This document shows positions 41,478-53,139 of a stretch of 64,000 bases of DNA, one piece after another (the first letter of the stretch is position 1; each line of letters starts with the position of its first letter). The position numbers and the translations under genes are program-made. Below the pieces are notes generated by a model. The model ran no database searches. It was not told the DNA's origin and saw nothing but the letters and a program-made list of their open reading frames with translations. The DNA comes from Ascarosepion bandense. Taxonomy: Eukaryota > Mollusca > Cephalopoda > Sepiida > Sepiidae. Location of the stretch: assembly GCA_037127315.1 (NCBI GenBank), contig JBBBDQ010000348.1, positions 2,156,001-2,220,000 of the forward strand, in the 5' to 3' direction.

Positions 41478-41762
41478 AGGATGTGCGTTGTGGTACAGTG
41501 GATATCGGCTCGGAACGAGAAATCGGGGAGCCGAGTTCGAATTCCAGTTGAATCCATTGTATTCACTTACGCGCAAATACCCTTGGGAAAGGTATTAATC
41601 CGTCTCTTCCTTCCAGTTATGGGTTAAATAGCAGAACAGATTCTATAGCCTTGGTAGCACTGGCAACCTACTGCGGGATAATCTTCTGCCCAGTCAGTCA
41701 TATCTCTTTCGAGATATGATCGCTCAAGCGTGTATCACGTATGGCACTTAACTGACTGACTG
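41478..41762 (+). mobile_element. SINE-1, full length with target duplication
   Basis: GGATGTGCGTTGTGGTACAG head to GGCACTTAACTGACTG end. Exact duplications ATCCAAGTG at 41469-41477 and 41763-41771. A small deletion removes the GGCAACCAGTCTACCGC segment. Confidence 0.93.
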
Positions 41763-42049
41763 ATCCAAGTGGTACTAAGAAATTATAGTTACAACTCATA
41801 AACATATCTAAATGTAAGATTTATTTTACAAAACATTTTCAAAAATATTTTTGGGTATTTTCTTAGGGTCGTACTTCTTGATAGAATATGTTTACCGAGT
41901 TGAGATACCAGCCAAAATATATCATATTCGGATATCCAAATATACCGTTAGTGAAGTATGAATATATCTTTTCTCCAGCAATAATGGATTAAATAACAGA
42001 GTAAGCTGTACAATACAATTCTGATTTACAACTAACCCTGGGGTAGTAT

Positions 42050-42590
42050 CTTTGGATTCTAAGCTATTTCACCCCGTGACAACCTACTTAGGAGAACCAC
42101 ACTAGAAACACTTATCGTGACGAGTGTATGACCCTTGACACTAGAGATAGTGGAAGTAAGCCTCCATCGGTCACGGTTGACCATGGGAGCATCGTAGTTG
42201 TCTGCTTGACTGGAGCACCGGCATCTGTGGCTGTAGAAACCGATGCCGGAGTGACAATCTTTGTTGCAGAGACTGCTTTGTTTCTGGACTGTCGGAGCTG
42301 TCATTTTGTTTTCTGCAAACCCGCCTCTCCATGGCGATTGTATCAGTGTCTTCGCCCTTGATCTAAGTTGTTGGGCCAGAGTTCCTCTCTATTTGAACCG
42401 ATTGACTGCTACGCTCTTCCATAACCCCGTGTTGATGACAACAGCTTTCATATCGCGTTTTATGTTGTCACGATACCGCAGTTGTAGCCGCCCAGTGGGT
42501 TTTCTTCCAGAGGCTGGTTCTCCATACAGGAGGTCTTTTGGAATGCGGTAGACATAGTCTAGCCAGCCATAGATTATAACTCATTTTGAA
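42050..42590 (-). pseudogene. Non-LTR retrotransposon C-terminus with terminal C2H2-like motif
   Basis: Minus strand: WLDYVYRIPKDLLYGEPASG, RKPTGRLQLRYRDNIKRDMK, VVINTGLWKSVAVNR, then after a stop CNKDCHSGIGFYSHRCRC. This is the end of a widespread LINE family whose protein finishes with C-C...SRIGLYSH-R-C, a zinc-finger-like nucleic-acid-binding tail. The region is noticeably GC-richer than its neighbours. At least one stop. Confidence 0.75.
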
Positions 42591-42639
42591 TGGCTAGATA
42601 TTCAGTTTCCAAGGAAGAGTTTCAACGCTCTGATTTTAA

Positions 42640-43060
42640 CGTCAATCATCATCATCAGTTCTTTAATTGCTTCAAACGGCACGGATGCGGTACCTAATGG
42701 AAGAAGAAACAGACAAACCCCTCCAAGATGATCTGTTGAAAGTGGCTCTCAGGAGTTTTGGCATTGTTAGTCCCCTTTTTGGATGTCTGACCCGCTTTTG
42801 CGTTACCTTACCCACTTGCATCCCCTTTCAACACTACTTGACAAGATGGACTTGTAATGACTGTTATGCCGTGTGATGTTGCAAAACCCTGCCATCTTAT
42901 GACGCTTAATACTTTCGAGGAGAAATTCCTGTTGGACCACGAAACTTTTGATCTTGCTCCGTACATGGTCACAATAATTTTTTTTCTTGAACGCCTGGAT
43001 ACTTTTTCCTTCCTCAATCAAGCAATGAAAGAAAAATCCTGCTTTTATTCTAAGAGAGTA
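42640..43060 (-). pseudogene. RTE-like LINE C-terminal fragment, copy 1
   Basis: Minus-strand 72-codon frame: IEEGKSIQAFKKKNYCDHVR, VVQQEFLLESIKRHKMAGFC and NITRHNSHYKSILSSSVERG, recalling the post-RT block ...IKRRKLAWFGHVTRHD-L-K-ILQG-VEGGRRRGR. A homologous copy is at 43.3-43.7 kb. Confidence 0.65.
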
Positions 43061-43199
43061 AACGAAAAATATATATGAAGATTTTCTCTCGAGAATATTA
43101 AGTAATATGAAGCAGAAATGAAAATAAAATTATTCTCATTTATTAATTTCATTCATTTATATCCTGAGACAAAATCTTTCTTAAATCAATGTCACACTT

Positions 43200-43200
<1 letters not shown>

Positions 43201-43243
<43 letters not shown>
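43201..43243. repeat. (TAA)n microsatellite
   Basis: 14 units. Confidence 0.97.
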
Positions 43244-43299
43244 CAGTCACTTGGCTACTTTAATCGTCGGGAGACCTAAGGGCAAAACAAAAGAGACAC

Positions 43300-43660
43300 C
43301 ATGATTATCTAGTGGTGTTGGCTTTCAGTAGTCCCTGCATTGTCATCTCCATTAAATCTTCGATATTGTCTCACCAGCTTTTCAGCTGCCTCTCCACTTA
43401 CGTCAACCTTCAACAGTTTCTTGCCTGATAGACTTGCAGAGACTTATGCTGTGTGGCATGGCAAAAACCATCCTATCTTCTGACTCTTGATATTCGAGAA
43501 AAGAGTTTCCTGTCAACCCACGATACTTTTCTCAGAGAATATTCATTTGTTTTGCTCTAAGAAGATGCAGAGGGTCATTCTCAAAATCTTTATCGAATGC
43601 CTGGATACCTTTTCCTGTCTCAACCAGTGTTTTCCAAATCTTACAAAAAAAGAGGGAAGA
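43300..43660 (-). pseudogene. RTE-like LINE C-terminal fragment, copy 2
   Basis: Aligns with 42720-43025 over strings such as GCCTGGATAC-TTTTCC, TTCCTGT and GTGTG-CATGGCAAAA. Stops in all minus frames. It carries an extra ~35 bases. Confidence 0.55.
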
Positions 43661-44270
43661 TTGTAGTCATTTATGGACAACACTGTATTTAACAATGCTT
43701 GGCAAGATTCAAGACCAAACAGATAAAAAAAAAGAAATGTAGAATTATAACTATAATATATGGCCTGACATGTGGCTTAAATCTTTATTGTTTTTTTTTT
43801 AATGAGTAATTTGAGCTCTACACGTGTCATAGTTTGTGGAAAGAAAAGACAGTTGGAAAGCAATTCCCAGACATGTTAGATTGACATTAACTCGTTGCAC
43901 TAATCAATCATTAACAAGTTCACTTGGAATAAACATCTGTGCACACTAAACGATCGCATATTTAAATTAAATATTAATAAATAAAATAAAAGTCATGAAA
44001 AAACAAGCTTGAAAAATGAGCACAGAGTCAAGCTCAAGCATTAACCAAGTATCGATTAAGTTTTGTAGAATCATTAAAATGTTAGCACCAAAAGAAAGAA
44101 AACAATTTGAACAATATTAAAAAAATAATAATAATTAAAATATTCCGAATTTTAATTTTCAACGAAATTCCATTCAAAAAATATTATTTTATGAGGTAAA
44201 TGAAATCCCATATGTACTTTGATTCATTTATTAAGAAATGACGAAATGTCATTTGTTTAATGTGTATTTT
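43661..44270. other. AT-rich unannotated interval
   Basis: Nothing recognised. Confidence 0.4.
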
Positions 44271-44274
44271 TTTC

Positions 44275-44695
44275 AGATGTGTTATCTGTTCTTCTGTGTG
44301 GAAGCGAAAATTAGACGATCTCTTCAAGGATGAAGAAGAGGCTCGAGGCAGCAGAAGGATGCTGAGAATACCATAGACCTAGCACGTAAACAACAATAAG
44401 GTGTTGGAGAGGATTGCAAACGAGACGAAAACTCATACTCAACAACAGGAAGAGACAGCTGAAGTTCCTGAAACATGTAACGAGGCAGGAGGGTCTGGAA
44501 AAACTAATACTCACATGACACATAAAAATAAAGAGAGGCAGAGGAAAGCAGTTCGAACTATATTCAAAGGCTTGGGCAAATGGATTGCGGAGCGGCGTTT
44601 AGGAGAGATACCAAGGGAGAAAATATTAGAGGGACAACAGGCAGGAGTTAGTGGAGATCCATGATCGCCTATGACCTGAAGGAGAACACTGCAAA
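44275..44695 (+). pseudogene. LINE-K C-terminal fragment
   Basis: The 87-codon frame starts LERIANETKTHTQQQEETAE; in other frames LKFLKHVTRQEGLEKLILT, RGRGKQFELYSKAWANG and GDPWRSMIAYDLK-like residues follow the LINE-K order. Several frameshifts; the (AAG)n tail is reduced to an A-run. Confidence 0.65.
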
Positions 44696-44814
44696 AAAAA
44701 AGTTTTTATCTCTTCTATTGAACCGGAAGGCAAGTTTCGAGCAGGTTTAAAGTGGATTAATAATTTAAGAAAAATCCAAAGTTAGTCGCCATTAATAGAT
44801 ATGAGTCGTACGAT

Positions 44815-44905
44815 ACGAAAACAAGAATTGACAAGGAACAGGAGAAAGTGGAGGTCCATGATCGCCTACTTACCGAAGAGACACGTCACGTGAAGCAGAA
44901 GAATC
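44815..44905 (+). mobile_element. LINE-K terminal scrap 1
   Basis: AGTGGAGGTCCATGATCGCC, then CGAAGAGACACGTCACGTGA and AGCAGAAGAA. Confidence 0.65.
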
Positions 44906-44959
44906 ATTTAAAACAAAATCTATTATTCACCATTAATGCCCTTGTATCGTACTATACGA

Positions 44960-45084
44960 ATATTAAGAGCGACAAAAGAACAGGGGCAAGTGGAGGTCCA
45001 TGATCGCCTACGTACTAAAGGGACACGCCGCACGAAGAAGAAGAAGAAGAAGAAGAAGAAGAAGAAGAAGAAGAAGAAGAAGAA
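44960..45084 (+). mobile_element. LINE-K terminal scrap 2 with (AAG)n tail
   Basis: AGTGGAGGTCCATGATCGCC, ACTAAAGGGACACGCCGCAC and then about 16 GAA units. Scraps 1 and 2 are each followed by a shared motif around AAATTTAGTCGCCATTAA or CACCATTAATGCC, suggesting a local duplication. Confidence 0.75.
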
Positions 45085-45184
45085 TTTAAAATACAAAATA
45101 TAAAATTTAGTCGCCATTAATTCTTATGAGTGGTTCTATACGCAAATATACCTTTGAGTGATTCTGGCAGTAAAAATTTATTTT

Positions 45185-45480
45185 ATGTACCGTGACCCTT
45201 CAGGACGTGGATGATCGTAGATTTTCATCATTTTATATCCTTCACACCGCTGTCTAATATATGTCTCCTTACCATCTATCCCTGTTTTTCTTAAGCCGTC
45301 CATTTACACACGCTTGTTAGGTAGATTACTCGTTGCTTCACTCTGAACCTCTCGTCTTCAATATGTTCTGTAAAATTTCCCAAGCCTTCTTTTTTCCTTA
45401 TATGTCCCAGAGATTTCTAAGCAAAAACTTTTTCTCGGTTCTCATTTTTCTTAAACATTCCTAGTTGGTCACATATTTGT
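45185..45480 (-). mobile_element. LINE-K 3' fragment, diverged
   Basis: Minus strand ends ATCTACGATCATCCACGTCC then TGAAGGGTCACGGTAC, a LINE-K terminus. Upstream similarity is weak. Confidence 0.4.
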
Positions 45481-46479
45481 TCGTGGAATTACCAGCAACT
45501 AGAAGAACTTCCACTTCATCGTAAGTCTTCCTCTATGAGAAAATTGTCCAGCATTCACTGTCATATTAGTGGACTGATACAATATAGCAGTTTTCTATTG
45601 TTTCTAATAAACTTTTGCTGTTTTCCTAAAGTGTTGTTCCCTTTTAGAAATCCACCTTCGCCATTCAAGTGTACCTTCGGAATTCAGTGTCATATTTTCC
45701 ATCATACTCTCACTGTAGATGCTGATATTCCGCGCAATATCAAATAAAAGGTTAGATTGTTAACTCCATTAGTAATGGAGAAGATCAGTAACACCTACAG
45801 ACTTGAAAAAGGTATTTTCCTGAAAAATCTTTGTAAAAGAAAGTTTCATCCGAAAACAGCACTATCTGCGCAGTAAATGAATATCAAATGTTTCTTTATA
45901 TGGCAAAAAAGGCTAATATTACCATTACCATACATCCCCCTCAAGAATCAAAAAATCTCTCGCAGGCTTTTCTTACTGCGTTTTTTCCAATGCGTAATTC
46001 CTACGGCAAGCAATCCATAATAATCGGTGCGTGGTCCGACATGTTGATTTTAATCTTGTTACAACACCTGAACGTTATCTGGCTATCAATAATATTTTCT
46101 CACTGACTGCACGTCTGACAAGCAAGTCAATGAATACACAGAATAGATTGCGAAGTGTAACGATTATTTGTTATCGTCTTCCTGTAAATTGTCAGACTTC
46201 TGTGTCATTTGTTTCAAAAACAATTATTTTGATAATGAAAAACATGTGAATGTCATCTCGAATTAGACAAAATCATCTTTTTTAAGTAGCGGCTATTGTT
46301 TTGCAAAAGACGTCCAGAGAAGGTTTGTCATATTAAATTTTCACCCCTTAGAAGGCTTCTGAGCCACTCAAGGTTAACATTAACAAGGAGGATAGTAATG
46401 CTGAATAATTTACGTGACATGAATGGAAAAGGACGGGGTATGAAGTGAAGGCTATGAGTATATAGCGGAAGAATTTATA
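45481..46479. other. Unannotated interval
   Basis: Short frames (60-72 codons) at 45535, 45888 and 46031 show no domain. Confidence 0.4.
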
Positions 46480-46640
46480 TTATTCGTACTGTTCTCCTCA
46501 TCTTTGTTGCCATTTGTACGACGTCTTTGTCGTTGTATGCTCGGCCTTCTTCAGGTGCTGAGAAGTTCGAACCGCACCCTTTATTAAAATCACTGGGGAA
46601 TATGAACTCGATTTCTTGCCTAGTGCCTCTTCCTTAAGGA
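46480..46640 (-). repeat. Foldback left arm
   Basis: Its reverse complement runs GAAGAGGCACTAGGCAAGAA, TTCTCAGCACCTGAAGAAGG, CGTCGTACAAATGGCAACAA and AGATGAGG. It matches 46765-46910 in the same order, and the last part also matches the 108-bp array unit. Confidence 0.85.
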
Positions 46641-46705
46641 CAAATGGCCCAGTGGATATAGACGTTGGTTAGTTCCTGCGACTTAAGCCAAAGAGTTGTG
46701 AGTGT
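46635..46705 (+). mobile_element. tRNA-like SINE head (tentative)
   Basis: TGGCCCAGTGGATATAGACG is A-box like; GAGTGTAATACTAGG is a degraded B-box. It lies in the loop of the foldback. Confidence 0.35.
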
Positions 46706-46744
46706 AATACTAGGTTACAGCAGTGGTGATCAAGAAACTTACAG

Positions 46745-46910
46745 GGTTAAAGGGAGATACCTAATAAGTTCCAGAAGAGGCACTAGGCAAGGAATGAAGT
46801 TCATATACCCAAGTGATTGTAATAAAGGGTTCAGTTCGAAATTCCGAGCACCTAAAGAAGGCCGGAGCGTACAACAGAAGTTGAAGACAATAGTCCGAAT
46901 AATGTAAATA
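46745..46910 (+). repeat. Foldback right arm
   Basis: GAAGAGGCACTAGGCAAGGA, TTCCGAGCACCTAAAGAAGG and CGTACAACAGAAGTTGAAGA pair with 46480-46640. It leads straight into the 108-bp array. Confidence 0.85.
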
Positions 46911-47757
46911 CTGTAAATGCTCTCACATCTCAGAAATATAGTCAAATAATATGATCTATGATTAAACATCGTACAAATGGCAACAAAGATGAGGACAATA
47001 GTCCGAACTATATAAATAACGTAAATACTACCTCATCTCAGAAATATAGACAAATAGAATGATCTGTTAGTAAAGGTCGTACAAATGGCAACAAAGATGA
47101 GGGCAATAGCCCGAATAATGTAAATAACTTACATACTACCTCATCTCAGAAATATAGACAAATAGAATGATCTATTATTAAACGTCGTACAAATAGCAAC
47201 AAAGATGAGGACAATAGTTCGAACTATATAAATAACGTAAATACTACCTCATCTCAGAAATATAGACAATAGAATGTTGTATTATTAAACGTCGTACAAA
47301 TAGCAACAAAGATGAGGACAATAGTTCGAACTATATAAATAACGTAAATACTACCTCATCTCAGAAATATAGACAAATAGAATGTTGTATTATTAAACGT
47401 CGTACAAATAGCAACAAAGATGAGGACAATAGTTCGAACTATATAAATAACGTAAATACTACCTCATCTCAGAAATATAGTCAAATAGAATGTTGTATTA
47501 TTAAACGTCGTACAAATAGCAACAAAGATGAGGACAATAGTTCGAACTATATAAATAACGTAAATACTACCTCATCTCAGAAATATAGACAAATAGAATG
47601 TTGTATTATTAAACGTCGTACAAATAGCAACAAAGATGAGGACAATAGTTCGAACTATATAAATAACGTAAATACTACCTCATCTCAGAAATATAGACAA
47701 ATAGAGTGATCTATTATTAAATGACGTGCAAATGGCAACAAAGATGAGGACAATAGC
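46884..47757. repeat. Eight-copy 108-bp tandem array
   Basis: CAACAAAGATGAGG recurs at 46981, 47089, 47197, 47304, 47412, 47520, 47628 and 47736. Inner copies are almost identical; outer ones are diverged. Each unit has AGATGAGG about 37 bases before CCTCATCT, able to pair, and inner units carry the palindrome AGTTCGAACT. LINE-J follows directly. Confidence 0.95.
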
Positions 47758-47766
47758 AGTTTAGGT

Positions 47767-48260
47767 ACAATCTCATTCTCACCGGCGCAATGTGGGTTCC
47801 TTATGTATCTTCTACAAATACTTTCCCCGCTTCTGCTCCGATGAACTTAGCTATCTGCTCCCCTTTATATAAATTTGCTCGAGCCACAAGATTAGCGACT
47901 GGGTCCTACCATTTTACCGTGAAACCAATAAATTGTAAACGCAAATTCTACTCCAATAGCTTCTTTTCTCGCACTTCCCGCCTGTGGAATTCTTTTCCAT
48001 TATCTTGCTTCCCCGACAGCTACAATCTCGAAGAATTTAAATGTAAAGTCAATAGTCATCTCCTATCTCAGCAACCTGCATCCTCTCTCTCAGCTCCTTT
48101 CTCCGTCCACTCCACTCTCATCAGTATTCTCATCCTTCTCTTACTCACTTACTGACACCCCCTATAAATTGTCACACTTTCTCATAACGTTCCTCTTATG
48201 TAACCCCCTGCGCGCTAGTGGCCGTAAACTCCCTTGCTTGATGCGATAGATTATAAAAAT
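47767..48260 (+). mobile_element. LINE-J C-terminus and 3' UTR
   Basis: SHRRNVGSLCIFYKYFPRFC-like reading across frames, then a 121-codon frame with LATGSYHFTVKPINCKRKFY, RTSRLWNSFPLSCFPDSYNL and FKCKVNSHLLSQ. 3' UTR CATCAGTATTCTCATCC...CCCTTGCTTGATGCGATAGA and a short A-rich tail. The subfamily differs from the 39.7-kb copy and matches the minus copy at 5.8-6.2 kb. Confidence 0.82.
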
Positions 48261-49137
48261 AGCGACAGGATTGAAACGTCACCTTGGCGTGGTGTAAGGA
48301 ATAGCAAGTTTGTCTTGCTAGAACCTATTACAACTGAGTATTGCTTTCGATTCTCACTGGGTACCCCATACCTTGGGCCTTGTACCACATCTAAGTTGCG
48401 CTTAGAAAATAAACTATAAAGACCCCTGTTTTTTGTTTGGGCGACTCTTGTAAAAGACAGCTATTTAAGGAAATATCTGATCGGGATGATTATTATTCCA
48501 ACAACTTGAGCGACAGATTGATGAGTTCACTTGAGCTCTGAAGTGAACTTGAGACGCGGTAGATTTTCAAATTACAGAGTCTTATTTTATTATAGAACCG
48601 TGCAGAGAAAACCCATCATTTGATCAGTAATGTTGAAATGATATCCCCCTTTTGTTTCAGATATTAAACATTACAAGCGCTTTATTTTTACCATTGAACC
48701 CGTAAGAGCTCGACAAGAAAAGAGATCAGCCGTATGACTCCGAGAAGTGAAAGAGAATGAGAAAAATTACGAAAGAAAAGGAAACCCAAACTTTAACAAA
48801 AAAAAGAAAAACAAAAAAAACAGCTGTTCAAAGAACATGGAAGGCGGGGAAAGCAGGCGCTAGGCAAATCACACCGGAAGCATTGTGTGTAAAACCATTG
48901 GAATGTCCTTAGTTTTTCTGCGTAAGCATTTGTCTTTCCTTCGTTTGACCTGTTAGTCTTAATGAAGGATTTTCTAATCATAATAGGAAAGTAGTCCAAT
49001 GATTACAGCGTGCTTTTTCAAGGCATGATGTTGTCAATATTTATGTGAAGAGAAATCATTATCAGACCCAAAAAGTTATTGCTATTAAATCCTATACAAT
49101 GTAATTATGCATAATGTATTCTGACATAAATGTGAAT
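48261..49137. other. Unannotated interval
   Basis: No domain or repeat seen. Confidence 0.4.
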
Positions 49138-49149
49138 AGACAGTCAGTC

Positions 49150-49214
<65 letters not shown>
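49138..49214. repeat. (CAGA)n-(TAGA)n microsatellite
   Basis: About 11 CAGA-like units then 8 TAGA units. Confidence 0.95.
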
Positions 49215-50060
49215 TGTTATGTAGGAAAAAATTACCGATACCAACACATGTGATCGAATACGTATCTTCAGGCAAGAAATGCATCTTTTAAATTGATTTT
49301 TATAAACAGTCTGTGATATATAAACAGGTAAATAGATAAATGTAAACAAATTCTATGAGATAATTGCAAAAAACATGAAGGATGGATAGGTATAAAGACT
49401 GTACAATAGATAGATATAAAAAGAATCAATAAAGCCGAAACTCGAATGGCGGAGACTAATCGAGAAACATGCATTATATAAAATCGTACAAATAATGAAA
49501 ATGATTCCAAAATCTGAATTCATTACCATATCTTTTACTTGTACTCCAAAAACAGCACTTTGTAAGCTGCTATATTGTTATCAATGTTAATAAGCTTCCG
49601 CTTTGCAAGTATATAGCCAATGACTACACGAAATGAATCATTGTCTGTGAGACTAGCTCGCTTGCATTAATTATTCACAAAGATTTGTCACAAGGCCAAT
49701 TATTTTGAGATTCAGTTACAAGTTGAAATCACTACGGGTTTCACTAATATTATATATTTTTCCATAATAATTTATTGGTAATAATATTGGTAATAATATT
49801 GGTAATAATATTTACAGAACAAAATATTGACATTTATGGCGATTAATACGCAGGATTATCTAATTCTTCACTACGTTATGGCGTTTCAGGTTTCATCCAT
49901 TTTGTGCAGTAAGATAAATAGTTGTACGTGCAGAATTTTGATAAACAATAAAAAATTAAACATAAAGAATACAAAACAAAGTACAAAAAATTTTTGGCAA
50001 AGACAATGATAATTAATAATTCAATTAAATTAGCAATTATTAGAGAAAATAGGCACGTTT
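49215..50060. other. AT-rich unannotated interval
   Basis: TTGGTAATAATA occurs four times in tandem near 49775-49812; otherwise nothing. Confidence 0.4.
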
Positions 50061-50065
50061 CTTTG

Positions 50066-50358
50066 TGTCATGGTGACATCGCCCATTCAATGGATTGAAC
50101 TCTTCCTACAACTACATATACTTCCCCTCACAAAAGGAAAGCTCATGAATGAGACCAGCAGATCATCAGAGGGATAGGCAGAGATAACCGTATGACCATT
50201 GCGAGTCCCAGTTCTAGTATTACTTCCTAACCCATATGTATTGTTTTACTAAGTTCGAATTATTTTTATTTTGCTGTGTTTAATATATACATCGTTATTT
50301 CCTATTTTGGTTGTTGTATTATTATTCCTTGCTGGACTTCTTATCCGGGTCCACGACA
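50066..50358 (-). mobile_element. Solo LTR with 5-bp target duplication
   Basis: TGTCATGGTGACATC at the left and CCGGGTCCACGACA at the right. CTTTG occurs exactly at 50061-50065 and 50359-50363. The reverse complement matches 53139-53485 (TGTCGTGGACCCGG, AAAATAGGAAATAACGA, GAACTGGGACTCG). Ends, length and 5-bp duplication identify an LTR left by recombination. Confidence 0.85.
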
Positions 50359-50363
50359 CTTTG

Positions 50364-51502
50364 TTCTTTTTTTTTCTGTAAAATATTTATTATATAAGTC
50401 CTACAACATGCAAAAATGGTATCGTTTTTAACGAGTTACCTAATGATTCATTGAAGTGGTTGTTTTTGGTCAAAGGTATTTATCTTTTGGTTATTTTTTC
50501 TATTCGGATATCCATTTCTTGGCATTCATTAATTTCGAATTTACTGACGATATCAGTTTAAATTACTTGGCATTTAAAGCGGAAATATATACGATCGCGT
50601 TTTCTAATCATTGTAATTTATTCCTCTATAGTAAATGCTTGGCTACTCATTTCTGAGTATGCTGCCTGAAATGTGGTCGAGCTAATCCCTTTTGGAGAAA
50701 TTTATTCAGGAACATCTGCCCATTTTTTTAACACTCATGATCCAGTCAGTGGTTTATCATGAAACTATACTTCCCGAAAATCGCTTCAAGCTTCTGAGAG
50801 AAAACGCACCATAGTGTCTGGGCAGATGTTGTACGATATCACTACTCTCAAATGATCATTCAGAATCACTAGTGACTACTACTAGCACAATCATCAGCAA
50901 CTCTTAAACATTTTTATACCTAATTTCATGAACTTAGGATAGGGTTGACTCGTCAAATGGTAATCCTGCATCTTTGAGTATTTCCGCACCTCGTAATTGT
51001 CACTTCGGCCCCATATTATCAAGGTCCTGGGCATGACGGAAAACTGCAGCTGGTAGCAAGGCCTCTGACTGGGAGGTTGTGAGAAGCATGGCCTGTTTGA
51101 AGGATAATAATTTAATTAACTTTTCGGTCCATAAATATATTTTTGGTGCTTAAAAGAGCTCTTCAGTGATGTCCTGCCTTCATTGCCGATTTAGGGTTTA
51201 TAAGCATCATATCGGCTCCGGCAGTAACCCCGACTTTCGGTCAGAAGTACCAAGCAGAGATTGTTATCTGAAGCAGGCGTGGCAAGTCGCTCTCCTGGAA
51301 GTCAGCATCAGCTAGGCAGATGGAAAGCAGAGATGCGGCTTCTCAGGTGATTAACAGAAAGCGAATACGTTTTGTTGGCGTTAAAATTAACGATCTACTC
51401 CGTGCCATATTTAACGACAAATTGAATGACTCTTTAGGTATCAGCAGCCATTTTGACATTATCAAACTGATTAGACTTACTATTAAGACATTTGGTTATG
51501 AA
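50364..51502. other. Unannotated interval
   Basis: No element identified; the 94-codon frame at 51320-51604 runs into a SINE-1 and has no domain. Confidence 0.4.
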
Positions 51503-51760
51503 GATGTGCGTTGTAGAGCAACGGCTCAAAACGAGAAATCGGAGAGCCGAGTTCAAATTCCAGTTGAATTCGTTGCATTCACTTACGCGCCAATAATCTA
51601 CTAATCCGTCACTGTTCTCTCCAGGTTAAAATGCAATAAAGATTAGGTTCTATAGCCTTGGTTGACAACCAGTCTACCGCAGAAATTAATGACAACCTAC
51701 TGTGGAATAAAATTACCCAGTTAGTCATGTTTCTTTCGAAAGATTTTAACTGACTGTTTG
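51503..51760 (+). mobile_element. SINE-1, degenerate
   Basis: GATGTGCGTTGTAGAGCAAC head with an internal deletion in the A-box region, GAGTTCAAATTCCAGTTGAA B-box, GACAACCAGTCTACCGCAGA tail, end TTTTAACTGACTG. Confidence 0.8.
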
Positions 51761-51799
51761 AGATTAAACATCTCAACTACAAACTAATATTCATTTTCT

Positions 51800-52316
51800 T
51801 TTTATAATCGTTTCACCCCGAGCAAGGCATTTCACTGCCACTACTGCGCAGGGGTTACATAGAAGAGAATGTAGTGAGAAAGGATGGTTAGATATAGGAA
51901 ATATCAGAAGGGGTGATAGACAGGTAAGGATACCGAGAATGAGGGTTAGGTAGATGGTGAGAGTGTTGGGAGAATAGATGCAAGTTAGTGTGATGGGAGG
52001 TGTCTATTGACCTTACATTTAAACTCCTGGAGATTGTAGCTGTCGGGAAAGCAGACATGTGGAAGAGAATTCCACAGGCGCGAAGCGCGAGAAAAGAAGC
52101 TGTTGGAGTAGAAATTACGGTTACATCTTATCTGTTTCACTGTAAAAGGGTGGGACCTAGTTGCTAATCTAGTATCTCGTGTAAATTCGTACCTAGGCGG
52201 CACCAATGATTTAAGTTCATCGGAGCAGAAGCCGTGAAAGTATTTATAGAAGAGGCACAGGGAAGCCACGTCACGCCTGTGAGAGAGTGACTGCAGTCGG
52301 TTTGTCATTAATTTTA
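51800..52316 (-). mobile_element. LINE-J C-terminus and 3' UTR
   Basis: The minus-strand frame of 114 codons has NRLQSLSHRRDVASLCLF, FHGFCSDELKSLVPPRYEF, ATRSHPFTVKQIRCNRNFYS, RASRLWNSLPHVCFPDSYNL and FKCKVNRHLPSH with stop. The 3' end reads GCCTTGCTCGGGGTGAAACG then ATTATAAAAAG. It is 5'-truncated at NRLQSL, close to where the 32.3-kb copy begins. Confidence 0.87.
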
Positions 52317-52964
52317 ATGTTTGTAACATTTACCGATAAACATATTCTATACATCAATCTTGATCTTCGAGGCCAAATGGTAACGTCAATCTAACATAAG
52401 GCCAAATATGTGGTGTGCTCTAAAGGATGTAGTTTTCTACAGTACTAAAGTTGTGAGGAGTTGATTGTGAACCATTACTGCACGAGCTTACTTTGCAAAA
52501 TGGACATTCATTTCCATAGTATTCCCGTTAAAATAGAAGATAGGATAAGTGTTCGCCTTGCACACAGACTAATGCTCAGATATTCTCAAAATAGATTTTT
52601 AGTTTTTTAAACTAGAAACCTATTCCAAAAATGCTTGACGCCAAGCCAATAGTAATTTGCTTATTCCGATACTGCTTTTATTTTATTTATTTTTTTACAC
52701 TTATGCCAACGTGATAAATAAGTGAAAAATGAAAACAAAATTTGAAAAACTAAACTACAGACTCACACGTGAAAGTAAAAAAAGTAAGAAAAAGAAAGCA
52801 TTGGAAGAGTTTTGGTCTGGAAGTCAAGATGCAACAAGATGAAAACATGCATGTCTGAATAAAAAAAACAAAAAAAAATTCGTTTAAACTTTTGGCAAGA
52901 CATCAAGTGCTTTCAAGGCGTAGCTTAGCCACGTAAGATGAAACAACGAATAAAATGTAACCAT
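52317..52964. other. Unannotated interval
   Basis: Nothing recognised. Confidence 0.4.
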
Positions 52965-53084
52965 TTTCTAAGTTATACCCATTTGCCTTGAAAACCATTC
53001 AGTACAGAAACTGAGTTCAAATACCGATGTTTAATATCCGAGCAGAATATGCAGCCAAATTCATAATTTGACGAACCAAATCAT
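52965..53084. repeat. Segmental duplication, left copy
   Basis: AAGTTATACCCATTTGCCTT, CAGTACAGAAACTGAGTTCA and TTCATAATTTGACGAACCAA recur at 53486-53606 with about 90 percent identity. Each copy is followed by (TTA)n. Confidence 0.88.
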
Positions 53085-53090
53085 TAGAGG

Positions 53091-53138
<48 letters not shown>
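53085..53138. repeat. (TTA)n microsatellite
   Basis: About 17 units; host site of an LTR. Confidence 0.97.

Positions 53139-53139
<1 letters not shown>

Noticed and set aside
42128..42551. Plus-strand frames of 77 and 96 codons in a GC-richer stretch
   Set aside because: They are antisense to a recognisable LINE C-terminus on the minus strand.
46884..47757. CRISPR-like array
   Set aside because: Whole 108-bp units are repeated with no unique spacers; this is a eukaryotic tandem repeat.
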